Below the pieces are notes generated by a model. The model was given only the letters and a program-made list of their open reading frames with translations. It did not search any database and was not told where the DNA came from. Positions 26,698-34,944 of a stretch of 40,436 nucleotides of DNA are shown in pieces (position 1 is the first letter of the stretch; each line of letters opens with the position of its first letter). Both the position numbers and the translations under genes were made by a program. The stretch covers positions 1-40,436 of the forward strand of contig CAKUXR010000029.1 in the NCBI GenBank assembly GCA_934700615.1, given 5' to 3'. The stretch is from an uncultured Bacteroidales bacterium. Lineage in GTDB: Bacteria; Bacteroidota; Bacteroidia; Bacteroidales; UBA932.

Positions 26698-27951
26698 TCA
26701 CACCTCCATCAGCCACTTCCACACTGACACCACGGGTATTCCCTCTTCCGTGCCCTCCTCATCATACGTAATCAATAGGCACTTCCAGTCCTGGTGCGCC
26801 TTGGCATACTTCACCAGTGGCGGCACCTCCCTATTGTAGGTGGTCGCATCCTTGATGCTGTAGGATACCTGTATGGCCAGCTTCTCGTCAGGTACTATGA
26901 AGTCTATCTCCTTCTCCGCGTTCAGGAAAAACACATTCTTTTTGCCAAACCGCCTGCACAGCTCCACCGCCACCACGTTCTCCAGCAGTGAAGTCTCTGA
27001 ATTCATCAAGAACAGGTTCAGCAACCCGTTGTCAACGAAGTAGTATTTCTTCTGCATTTCCTTCTCCGTCAACTTCCCAACCTCGTTCTCCATGGGCAGT
27101 ATCAGCCAACTGTCAGAGGCGTAATCCACATAGTCTATCGTAGTAGGCACACTGATGGGTGCCCCCGTTGCCACTATCACGTTCTTCAGCCTGTTATACG
27201 ACAGCGGTTGCTTCACGCTCTCTGCCATCTTCTTAATCAGGATGTTCAGCACCCTGTCGTTCTTAATGTTGTTTCGGGCACAGATGTCACCTAGGTATAT
27301 CTTCTGGTACAAACTCGAAAGCATAGCCCGCTTGTTCTTAAACGACAGGATCTCTGGAAGACCGCCGTAATAGAAGTACTCATTCAGATGTCGCTTCACT
27401 TCGCTTCTCTGAATCGTGTCATACTCCCAATTCTCCCTCAGCTCCACCTGTTGCGCTGCCAGATACTCTTTGAATGAATATGGGTACGCATCATAGATAA
27501 AGAACCGTCCGCCTAACGTAGTTGCCACCTCCTTGCTCAGCATCTTTGCATTGCTGCCCGTCACATACACCCTGTATTTCGCATCAGTCAGCCTCCGCAC
27601 AAACTTATCCCAGTGCGGAATGTTCTGCACCTCGTCCAAAAACACCACCGGCTTTTTACCATACAGTTCTAGATGGGCTTCCAGCAGACTGTTGAAGTCT
27701 TCCGTCTGGAATTCCGCCAGACGCTCATCCTCAAAGTCCACAAACAGAATCTCATCCCATCCTTTTCCTGCTGCCTGAAGTTGACGAACACGCTGATACA
27801 ACAAGTACGATTTACCCGCATGTCTCACGCCAACTATCACATAGTTGCCGTTCTCTTCGAATTCTACGGGACGGTTCACAATCACCGCCTCATCCACCTC
27901 GCGCTGCTTGCTAATCAGACACTGCTTAATGACATCTTTACTAATACTCAT
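26698..27951 (-). CDS. AAA ATPase, DUF4143-type (copy 2)
   Basis: The 417-aa protein has Walker A GVRHAGKS (about 41-48), Walker B VVFLDEVQN, TGSNAKMLSKEVATTLGGRF and the C-terminal IDFIVPDEKLAIQVSYS. It is a diverged paralogue of the ATPase at 16836-18128, on the same strand, so the two bracket the trypsin-STAND cluster. Unlike copy 1 its C terminus (VWKWLMEV) looks intact. The stop lies 76 bp before the MBL start; whether it belongs to that operon is unclear. Confidence 0.85.
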   Translation of the reverse strand: MSISKDVIKQCLISKQREVDEAVIVNRPVEFEENGNYVIVGVRHAGKSYLLYQRVRQLQAAGKGWDEILFVDFEDERLAEFQTEDFNSLLEAHLELYGKKPVVFLDEVQNIPHWDKFVRRLTDAKYRVYVTGSNAKMLSKEVATTLGGRFFIYDAYPYSFKEYLAAQQVELRENWEYDTIQRSEVKRHLNEYFYYGGLPEILSFKNKRAMLSSLYQKIYLGDICARNNIKNDRVLNILIKKMAESVKQPLSYNRLKNVIVATGAPISVPTTIDYVDYASDSWLILPMENEVGKLTEKEMQKKYYFVDNGLLNLFLMNSETSLLENVVAVELCRRFGKKNVFFLNAEKEIDFIVPDEKLAIQVSYSIKDATTYNREVPPLVKYAKAHQDWKCLLITYDEEGTEEGIPVVSVWKWLMEV

Positions 27952-27972
27952 ATAAATTATGTTTAATATAAA

Positions 27973-28299
27973 TCATGCTATTTTATTAAGTTTGGTTTGC
28001 CAATTTAGGCATTTTCTATAAAACAAAGTTAATAAACTCCTATTTTTTGCAATATTTTCACACTTTTCTATCGTTTTAATCAAAAAAATCGCTGACACAC
28101 AACAAGTTGCCAATACGAGTATTGGCTCCACGGCACGGAGGAAGTCACGTTGTCTTTTCTTCTTGGTATCCTTTGCTTGCTCGGCACATTCCTCCGAACA
28201 ATACTTCTGCATTCCGCTGTTTGTGGTGAAAACCTTGCCACAATGTGCGCATTTTCTAGTCTTTAGCATACTTGCGATATTTATGAGTTCAACAATCAT
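27973..28299 (-). CDS. Small zinc-finger membrane protein
   Basis: 108 aa. The four-cysteine motif CAHCGKVF..........YCSEEC is a short treble-clef-like zinc finger often seen in Bacteroidota. A basic stretch (KKKRQR) and a hydrophobic segment (ILVLATCCVSAIFLI) follow. The function is unknown. A finger joined to a membrane segment is unusual; the C-terminal 45 residues may be frame junk. Start at ATG 28299 or ATG 28269. Confidence 0.5.
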   Translation of the reverse strand: MIVELINIASMLKTRKCAHCGKVFTTNSGMQKYCSEECAEQAKDTKKKRQRDFLRAVEPILVLATCCVSAIFLIKTIEKCENIAKNRSLLTLFYRKCLNWQTKLNKIA

Positions 28300-28371
28300 T
28301 TTGTTGTACCTCTCCGCAAGTCACACAATCTTACAACACTAAAACTCTAACACACTACCAGCACAAAAAAA

Positions 28372-28395
28372 CGGAGCCACAACGGCTCCGCCTAT
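28372..28395 (-). terminator. Rho-independent terminator
   Basis: On the minus strand GGCGGAGCC-GTTGT-GGCTCCG is followed by seven T. It lies downstream of the aminotransferase remnant. An almost identical hairpin with similar flanks is at 34381-34405. Confidence 0.8.
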
Positions 28396-28409
28396 CCTAA
28401 CATAAAACA

Positions 28410-28745
28410 CTACCTGACAATAGCTTCACGAATGCACTCCACAATATACCGGACATCCTCATCCGTCACATAAGGACCTGCAGGCAAGCAGAACCCGACC
28501 TTGAACAAGTCCTCCTCCACACCATTTGTATAGACAGGAGCACCCTCATACACAGGCTGCTTGTGCATCGGCTTCCAAACCGGACGGCACTCGATCTTCT
28601 TGGCAAGCATGAACACGCGCAGCGCCTCCACATTCTCATTAGGCTGACAATCCGTCGTAGCGCAATCCACCGCATGAATCACACCTGCAGCACCGCCAAC
28701 AGCCGTCTTGAAGATCTCCTCGTAATCCTCCTCCAACCGCTCCAA
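28410..28745 (-). pseudogene. C-terminal fragment of a DegT/DnrJ/EryC1 aminotransferase
   Basis: 111 codons match the C-terminal end of PLP-dependent sugar aminotransferases: NVEALRVFMLAKKIECRPVWKPMHKQPVYEG, then LFKVGFCLPAGPYVTDEDV. The PLP lysine and the first two thirds of the family are absent. It would have served in surface-sugar synthesis. The remnant keeps its own terminator, so it is a backbone gene cut by the island or IS debris. Confidence 0.8.
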
Positions 28746-29142
28746 CTATCTCTGCAACCTACCTCCACAAAGGATCTTATCAATGTCAACAAAAAAAATT
28801 CACCAATTATCTGACAGAGATAAATAGATAAAACTATGCTTTGCTGAAATCATAATACTTTTAACAGCCGCGCGATGAGAAAAAGAATTTTGCCCGCAGT
28901 GTATTCAACAATGAGGAGCTGAAACCGGCAAGATTCCATAATTATGTATAATGGAAATAATTCGATTAATCATCGCCTCACAGCCTCCTTCAAAAGGCTC
29001 ACAACCAAGGCTTTGTACATCTATGCAAACCATAGTCAGAAGATTTATCAACTCTTGAAATCATCAAAACTCATCTACGACTTTCTCAAACTTTGGAACC
29101 CTCACTGGCCAGATCTCCCCGACATGCCTTAGACAACATCCT
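28746..29142. other. Gene-poor stretch
   Basis: Only a 62-codon plus-strand frame at 28944-29132, without recognisable homology, is present. I do not regard it as a gene. Confidence 0.4.
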
Positions 29143-29344
29143 TCGCTCTTCTTTCGAGAATTCTCCCGTCATGTCAATGATGCATCTGCTTATCGTACAG
29201 CAATCGTATATTCGCACATAAGCACATGCAAGGCTGCCAATGTTGCCCCGAACATGGATGGAGGATATCCCTAGAAAGGGCTCATACTACCAGCGGAATC
29301 TGGCAGAACTCCTGTTCTACAACTGGAAACACATAAATGAGTAG
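29143..29344 (+). pseudogene. IS66 transposase (TnpC) C-terminal fragment A
   Basis: The frame reads AYRTAIVYSHISTCKAANVAP, then after a one-base shift TWMEDIPRKG and LAELLFYNWKHINE before a stop. The order TCKAANV, P..W..D and LLP..W-like end is that of the IS66 TnpC C terminus. It is a frameshifted relic. Confidence 0.6.
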
Positions 29345-29356
29345 GTCCTTCTCATG

Positions 29357-29416
29357 ACCGACTCGGCCCGACTCGTACCCAATAGTCCACGACTCGCACC
29401 AACTCGTATCAACTCT
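29357..29416. repeat. Short CGACTCG-type tandem repeats
   Basis: Five degenerate copies of a word like ccgactcgtacc follow one another. No function evident. Confidence 0.4.
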
Positions 29417-29494
29417 GTGTAAATACCCGATTATGCAATACGGGCATCACCTGATTTCTAAGCAAGAAACACTATGCCGCCGTGAGGTACAACT

Positions 29495-29662
29495 ATGATG
29501 GATTGCTGCAAACTTGCCGGAATCAATGCCAATGCATGGATGACGTACTTTCTTGACCATGTCCACGAGTATGACAACGACTACAGCCATTACATTGCCG
29601 ACTTCCTGCCGTCCAGTCTTGTTTCCAAAGGCCTTCAAAAGACATCGGAGAATCTCCGATAA
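29495..29662 (+). pseudogene. IS66 transposase (TnpC) C-terminal fragment B
   Basis: The frame reads MMDCCKLAGINANAWMTYFL, then HEYDNDYSHYIADFLPS, matching the C terminus of a second IS66 TnpC type. No upstream part of the transposase is present, so this is another relic. Confidence 0.7.
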
Positions 29663-29725
29663 TCTTCAGAGAGTCTCAAGAATCTTTCGGAAATCTCCGA
29701 AAATCCTTGGAGAAACGTCACAGTT
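29640..29725. repeat. Short repeats and inverted repeats on AATCTCCGA
   Basis: The words gagaatctccga, cggaaatctccga and tccttggag alternate in both orientations, giving several overlapping small hairpins directly downstream of the gene at 29718-30365. Confidence 0.4.
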
Positions 29726-30365
29726 TCCGAGTAATTATCCAACATTTCTTTTCTGGCAAATATTCTAACTCGTCTCTATGATATGGTAGTAGTATTAATG
29801 CAGAATCTATCTGAGGAGATTCAAAGACTATTGAACCATTCCCTAAATCTTTTATATTGATATTATATCTCTGAGTAATTAATTCTAAGATTTTACTATT
29901 TCGTGCTAATTTAAGCATTTCCTTGTCTTGTGGAGTTGTATATGAGATTGAATAACAAATTGTATTTGTCAGAGTATCAGGTTCAGCTTTAAATTTAGAA
30001 TTCAATATGCCTCGTGACATAGTAAAATACTGTTTGTAGTATTGTAACGAATCCACCACTGCGTTATAATCACTTGCCAAATTATTATAATCTTTTAATA
30101 AGCTATTGACATATCTAACAAGTTCATCTCCATCCATTTTTTTGTCTCCAACAAAAAAGATAGATTTTTCAACTATGTTTATTATACTATCTTGTTTGGC
30201 CATCCATGTGGAATCATTATTCAGTGAAGAAGATAATAATGCCTCACGTTTCTCCATATCTAGTTTAAGACGGACATTGTCTTTTTGTACGAAAAAGGCA
30301 AATATAGCTAATCCAATCAAAACTAGTACTGAGATGCTACGGCGTACAATGTTTAATTTTTTCAT
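29718..30365 (-). CDS. Membrane-anchored protein of unknown function
   Basis: 215 aa. One N-terminal membrane segment (ISVLVLIGLAIFAFFV, about 11-26), then a coiled-coil-like region (about 28-130) and a small C-terminal alpha/beta part (LITQRYNINIKDLGNGSIVF). No named domain. Its ATG overlaps the stop of the upstream gene as ATGA, so the two are translated together and probably form one membrane complex. The DNA is AT-rich compared with the backbone, which suggests transfer. Confidence 0.7.
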   Translation of the reverse strand: MKKLNIVRRSISVLVLIGLAIFAFFVQKDNVRLKLDMEKREALLSSSLNNDSTWMAKQDSIINIVEKSIFFVGDKKMDGDELVRYVNSLLKDYNNLASDYNAVVDSLQYYKQYFTMSRGILNSKFKAEPDTLTNTICYSISYTTPQDKEMLKLARNSKILELITQRYNINIKDLGNGSIVFESPQIDSALILLPYHRDELEYLPEKKCWIITRKL

Positions 30366-30673
30366 TTCTTACCGTTTTGATACTCGTTAAAATTTTTAAT
30401 AAACAAACTGACTTCTTGCATAGTTAGTTTTTGACTCTGTTCTTCTGCCCATTTTTCTTTCTCTTCTTGAAGTTTTGAATGAAACTCAACTTCTAATCGC
30501 AACTTGTCATATTTTAAGTCGCGAATTAAATTTTCATATTTAATTTCAGTCCTCCAACTTCCTATTGCCAATCCGATTCCAAAGAGACAAGTACTGACAC
30601 TAATTATGGTAGTAATAATGCCACCAATACTATTAAAAAGTGAGAACGAGACTTCTGTTTTTTTCTTTGCCAT
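30362..30673 (-). CDS. Small membrane/coiled-coil protein
   Basis: 103 aa. A membrane segment (IGGIITTIISVSTCLFGIGLAIG, about 16-38) is followed by a strongly charged coiled coil (LRLEVEFHSKLQEEKEKWAEEQ). It has the same topology as its downstream neighbour and overlaps it by 4 bp. It lies just left of repeat R2. The function is unknown; the pair may be a stand-alone accessory or defence module. Confidence 0.65.
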   Translation of the reverse strand: MAKKKTEVSFSLFNSIGGIITTIISVSTCLFGIGLAIGSWRTEIKYENLIRDLKYDKLRLEVEFHSKLQEEKEKWAEEQSQKLTMQEVSLFIKNFNEYQNGKK

Positions 30674-30716
30674 TCTATGTTAATCAAATATTTTTTACCT
30701 CCATATTTGCCTAGAA

Positions 30717-31190
30717 TAGGGATTGTCGTTTAATGTTTTCAATCTGAGCGAAGCAGTGACCAATCCCTTCTATTTCTGCGTCCGACTCATCAAAATTTCA
30801 ATTTTATATCCGTTTCCGGTCGTTTCGGCCGGATTTTTTGTCAGTTTTTCATGGCGAGTATACAGTTCCCCTGCAAGAGCACCGCATTGACTGCAAGTTT
30901 CAGTGTCAGGCAGCCGCCAAACGCGCCCTTTGTTCTATCCTGCCCAATTCGCGCTTTCGAACGTTGAATAGTAGAGCTCGTAAAAATTGAACTCCGGAAA
31001 CGCAATGTTTGGCGCTATTTCAGAAAAATTTCGTACTTTTGACATGCAGATTAATTTTGCGACTCCCCCAATTTCTCACTTTCGTCGGTGTTTGGGGGAA
31101 TTCTTTTTCCCTTTATCAAAGTTACGAAATTTCTATCACTTTATCAATCAACTTGTTGCGTAATCATTAGGCGTTTCACGACAGTCCCTA
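30717..31190. repeat. Island repeat R2, IS-derived, with terminal inverted repeats
   Basis: About 474 bp closely match R3 (34408-34885). The ends are inverted repeats: TAGGGATTGTCGT at the left and, on the other strand, TAGGGACTGTCGT at the right. Inside, on the minus strand, a frame starting at 31045 codes for the first 30 or so residues of a transposase-like protein (MSKVRNFSEIAPNIAF..), then breaks. The left 240 bp are also present in R1 and R4. It looks like an internally deleted insertion sequence. Confidence 0.75.
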
Positions 31191-31277
31191 AATATACATG
31201 AACTCCGTGATGCTCTCAATCTGCAAGCAACGCTGGAAAAATCGGTCCATTTCCCCAGCAGTCGCACTAACTTCAGA

Positions 31278-32276
31278 TTATTTTCCAGTGATAGTCACAT
31301 TAGTTATCTCCTTAACATCTACCTTCGTGCACTTCGCATCGTCTTTGTTAAAAAGTACGATATTTGTTCCCGATTGATCCAATGAACTCCTGAACATGAC
31401 ACCATCCGCGCCGTTATGTTTACAGTACTCACATATTAACTGAGTCGGCACATATTCAATTTCCGTATCGTACCTTCTCTGCGGCTTTGACAGGTCGGCG
31501 CTGATCTTCTTAAAAAGAATCTTATGCTTTATAACTTCTATCAGACTATCGTTATTCTCACTACTGAATGCGTAGAACAAGTTCGTGCTGGCGCTAAAAT
31601 TTACTAGATTAAGAGCTCGTTGAGTAACAAACTTTCCCACACTTATCCTGTCAAGGTAAACAGCACGAACCTCATAAAAAGTGGTGTTGATGTTATCACA
31701 TAAATATAAGTATGGAATACCTATAGGATTAGCACGCCCGGCAGTAGCCATACTTGCTGGCGGACATCCCATATCCTTGGGTTTCAGACTCTTCATCCCA
31801 GCAGGTGTTACACGAGAACGATAATAAATTGTCCCCTTATCTATTTTAACATTGCTCCTTATATATGCTGACCAATCAAATGCTCCCACATTAGAAAAAT
31901 AACGTTTTTCAGTCTGAACCTCTTTTTTAAGTTCATCCCATACATTAAAACATTCTTTTACCTCCAGAATATAAGAAACAGGATCGTTTATTGAATAAGG
32001 AAAGTTATTTCTCTTAAGGATATCCCCTAAAATCTTATTTGAGCAGTCCGATGAGGAGAATATATTCCAGTCCTTTTCTATTATCGATGATATAAGACAG
32101 CCATTACTATCCCCCTCAAATAAACCTAGAAATTCACAAAAGAAATCTTCAATCTCAGAAATGTTTATCACCTGTCCCAAGGTTCCACAGCAATCACAAA
32201 TGCCGTTATCATGTGACATATCTTCGACAAACTTCTTGATTTCAATGTCATTGAAGCAATTTGAACAAATCTTCAT
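31278..32276 (-). CDS. RES-domain protein with N-terminal zinc finger
   Basis: The 332-aa protein begins with a CxxC...CDCC metal-binding finger (Cys4, Cys7, Cys27, Cys30). From about residue 150 it is a RES domain (IYYRSRV, then AGRANPIGIPYLYL, FYEVRA, TEIEYVPTQLICEY, FRSSLDQSGTNIVLF). Known RES proteins are toxins that degrade NAD+. Here the partner is not the usual Xre antitoxin: the gene follows sce7725 with a 4-bp gap, third in a three-gene operon. It is probably the effector of that cassette. Confidence 0.82.
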   Translation of the reverse strand: MKICSNCFNDIEIKKFVEDMSHDNGICDCCGTLGQVINISEIEDFFCEFLGLFEGDSNGCLISSIIEKDWNIFSSSDCSNKILGDILKRNNFPYSINDPVSYILEVKECFNVWDELKKEVQTEKRYFSNVGAFDWSAYIRSNVKIDKGTIYYRSRVTPAGMKSLKPKDMGCPPASMATAGRANPIGIPYLYLCDNINTTFYEVRAVYLDRISVGKFVTQRALNLVNFSASTNLFYAFSSENNDSLIEVIKHKILFKKISADLSKPQRRYDTEIEYVPTQLICEYCKHNGADGVMFRSSLDQSGTNIVLFNKDDAKCTKVDVKEITNVTITGK

Positions 32277-32280
32277 AATA

Positions 32281-33222
32281 CTAACTTAAAAGATTGTTAA
32301 TCAATTCAATATGACTTCGAATAGAAAGTTTCTTAATAACTCCCAAACCAGGATACCTCTCATCATCGACCAGTTTAATCAGTTCGTCAATTGCTGCTGT
32401 TCGTTCCCTGTTAGAAAAATAAGATTTCACCTTGCTTGCCGCTTCAAAAAACTTCTTTTGCACATTAGACTGGTCGAAATTAGTATTGGAAACGAAGTGT
32501 TTAATATAAATATCCTTCTGTTCCCTTTTATATGTTAAATGTATTGCAATAGCATAGGGAAGCATCCCTCCATCAACAAAATCTTTAGGGAGAGTCGTAT
32601 AGTCTGAGAACCCTTCGTATTTCTCATCAATGTAATATAAATACTCTTCAGAAAAAAGTTCCTCGTCAATCTCTATGTAATCTACATTTCTAGGCAGTTC
32701 ATGAAAGCAGTTATCAAGTCTGATAATTGACTTATGCAGCCTGTTTAACCTTCTGGCAGATGCCCTGTTATTGGCATCCCCATTAACAATATATTTGACC
32801 ACTGGGGTTGTTAAGAAATCAAACAGGGCATCATTACTGAAATCAATGCCATTTTTGAAGATAACCATAGCATCTGTCAGAGAATTGTTATCAATAGCTG
32901 TAATGATACTATGTTCATCATTATTATACATAAATGCAGGAATCCACTTGCCCAAGTTCTCATCTTCGAGAAGTGACGGAATTTCCTGCAGCACATTATA
33001 CGGCTTCAAACTTTTTTTAAAATCGCCTTCGTTAGGGTTTAGTACAAGGGCAAACTTAAGCCCCTGCTTAAACATAATTTCAATGGCAGTTTTGAGACTG
33101 TTGAATGTGTTTTTTACAGGCTCAATAATAGGTACGATATTCCTGTTATTTGCACTCTCATTTGCAAATTCTCTCAGAGCAAGCAATTCAAATTGCTTTC
33201 CTCTCAAATATGGATAATACAT
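32281..33222 (-). CDS. sce7725-family protein
   Basis: 313 aa. The opening MYYPYLRGKQFELLALRE and the following IVPIIEPVK are the signature of the sce7725 family, named but not functionally understood. The middle alternates strands and helices as in a TIM-barrel-like or PLP-like fold (FALVLNPNEGDF, WIPAFMYNN), which I cannot assign. It starts 4 bp after the sce7726 stop; the two families commonly occur together. Confidence 0.8.
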   Translation of the reverse strand: MYYPYLRGKQFELLALREFANESANNRNIVPIIEPVKNTFNSLKTAIEIMFKQGLKFALVLNPNEGDFKKSLKPYNVLQEIPSLLEDENLGKWIPAFMYNNDEHSIITAIDNNSLTDAMVIFKNGIDFSNDALFDFLTTPVVKYIVNGDANNRASARRLNRLHKSIIRLDNCFHELPRNVDYIEIDEELFSEEYLYYIDEKYEGFSDYTTLPKDFVDGGMLPYAIAIHLTYKREQKDIYIKHFVSNTNFDQSNVQKKFFEAASKVKSYFSNRERTAAIDELIKLVDDERYPGLGVIKKLSIRSHIELINNLLS

Positions 33223-33226
33223 AACT

Positions 33227-34102
33227 CTAATGTGTTATTATATTAGTGTTTAACTCATTTATCAATACTTCAGATTGCTTACGATTAAGATTAAGACTTA
33301 AGCACATCTGTCGCATCTCTGACGGAATATGTGGAAGTAAGTTCGAGTTGTTTACTCTACTTTTAATTTCCTTAAGGAATAACGAATGGAGAATTTCACA
33401 TGGAATTTGGTGCATTAAAGCATTGCAGACATCGAACATTTCATAACACGAAACGTCAGGAATCATACCGAAGTGTGCTTTAATAATATTTTTGTATTCA
33501 TCACATCTTACACTCTTTATAAGAATATCCGGATCCACCACGTCATTCTTTTTAGCCTCTCTTTCAATAATCAGTCTGATTTGACCTTTGTCAACGCACA
33601 TGACAACTATTCCAACAGTATCGCTGATATCCATGGTATAATACTCATATAATTTCCTAGGAATCACTATGTAGCACTCCTGAAATAGTTTTGAATATAT
33701 TTCCAACTGGTGCGCGAGCCTCTTCTTTGAGTCGTATTCCGTCTTGATTTCAAAAGCTTTGCTGACTCCATTGAACATGGCCAAATCCACGATAGAATCA
33801 GCAACGCGAAATTCATTAAAAACAACTGTCCTTGTCCCAGCGAACTGATTCAAAAGGAGTTTGTTAATAATTTCATTCTTATACACATACTCACACCTGT
33901 AATTTTTACACATTGCCCGATATATCTGCCTCAACAGCATAAGGTATGTATCCCCGTCCTTTACTTTAGGAGACCAATTCTTCATGAGATAATCAAGGTG
34001 CGAGAAATCACCGTAGTTAATGATATCCGAGAACACACGTCGAGAAAATGCGGATGAATAACTCCGCATCATCTCCATTGGTATGCCTTCAAATCTTCTC
34101 AT
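33227..34102 (-). CDS. sce7726-family protein, PD-(D/E)XK nuclease-like
   Basis: 291 aa. The middle has NEFRVADSIVDLAMFN and AFEIKTEYDS, which give Asp106 and Glu118-x-Lys120, the D...ExK catalytic pattern of restriction-type nucleases. The sce7726 family carries this pattern and pairs with sce7725. It is the first gene of the cassette, starting at ATG 34102 under a -7 element (34119-34127) overlapped by a palindrome. Likely role: DNA cleavage or sensing in a defence module, with the RES protein as effector (inference). Confidence 0.8.
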   Translation of the reverse strand: MRRFEGIPMEMMRSYSSAFSRRVFSDIINYGDFSHLDYLMKNWSPKVKDGDTYLMLLRQIYRAMCKNYRCEYVYKNEIINKLLLNQFAGTRTVVFNEFRVADSIVDLAMFNGVSKAFEIKTEYDSKKRLAHQLEIYSKLFQECYIVIPRKLYEYYTMDISDTVGIVVMCVDKGQIRLIIEREAKKNDVVDPDILIKSVRCDEYKNIIKAHFGMIPDVSCYEMFDVCNALMHQIPCEILHSLFLKEIKSRVNNSNLLPHIPSEMRQMCLSLNLNRKQSEVLINELNTNIITH

Positions 34103-34118
34103 GTTTCGTTTACTCCCT

Positions 34119-34141
34119 ACAAATATACAAATGCATTTGTA
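34119..34141 (-). promoter_or_regulatory. Promoter with overlapping 16-bp palindrome (sce7726 operon)
   Basis: On the minus strand TATATTTGT (34119-34127) is a TAnnTTTG -7 element. Directly upstream and overlapping it by two bases is the perfect palindrome TACAAATGCATTTGTA (34126-34141), placed to block RNA polymerase if a dimeric repressor binds. Confidence 0.6.
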
Positions 34142-34380
34142 AACCTAAAAATATTAGCAAGCACAAACACTTTTTCACGAATAAGAAGAAGTGCTTGGCC
34201 TCGACACCATACAACTTTGTTCATTGCCATACACATCATGCAAATACCCGACCAAAAAAATCACGCATTAGTAAAACGTATTATCAATACAAGATGGCAA
34301 GTTCTCCTCCTATCCGAAACTTCCCCAAACATCCTGTAATAAAATACTACACTAAATCTCTAATACACATCACCCAAAAA

Positions 34381-34405
34381 AAACGGAGCCACCAAGGCTC
34401 CGCCT
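34381..34405 (-). terminator. Rho-independent terminator left of R3
   Basis: On the minus strand GGCGGAGCC-TTGGT-GGCTCCG is followed by eight T. It would end transcripts coming from the RT operon through R3. It matches the terminator at 28372-28395 including flanking bases. Confidence 0.75.
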
Positions 34406-34407
34406 AT

Positions 34408-34885
34408 CCTAGGAATTGTCGTATAATGTTTTCAATCTGAGCGAAGCAGCGACCAATCCCCTCAATTTCCGCATTCGACTCATCAAAATTTCAATTGATA
34501 TCTGCTTCCGGTCGTTTCGGCCGGACTTCTTGTCTGTTTTTCATGGCGGGGATACAGTTTTCCCACAGGAGCTCCGCATCGACTGTAAGTTTCAGTGTCA
34601 GGCAGCTGCCAAACGCGCCATTTGTTCTATCCTGCCCAATTCGCGCTTCTCGAACGTTGAATAGTAGAGCTCGTAAAAATTGAACTCCGGAAACGCAATG
34701 TTTGGCGCTATTTCAGAAAAATTTCGTACTTTTGACATGCAGATTAATTTTGCGATTCCCCCAATTTTTCACTTTCGTCGGTGGTTGGGGGAATTCTTTT
34801 TCCCTTTATCAAAGTTTCAAAATCCATATTACTTTATCAGTCAACTTGTTACATAATTATTGGGTATTTCACAATAGTCCCCTAG
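34408..34885. repeat. Island repeat R3, IS-derived
   Basis: A second full copy of the R2 repeat in the same orientation, with few differences. The minus-strand frame 34598-34738 is open for 46 codons: MSKVRNFSEIAPNIAFPEF, then ELYYSTFEKRELGRI and a short unrelated end. This looks like the N terminus of a DDE-type transposase joined to the 3' part of the element by an internal deletion. Ends are less well conserved than in R2. Confidence 0.75.
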
Positions 34886-34944
34886 TATATCATTTAAGGT
34901 TTATCTTCAGTTTTTCCAATATATTACGAACTATTGCAAATAGT

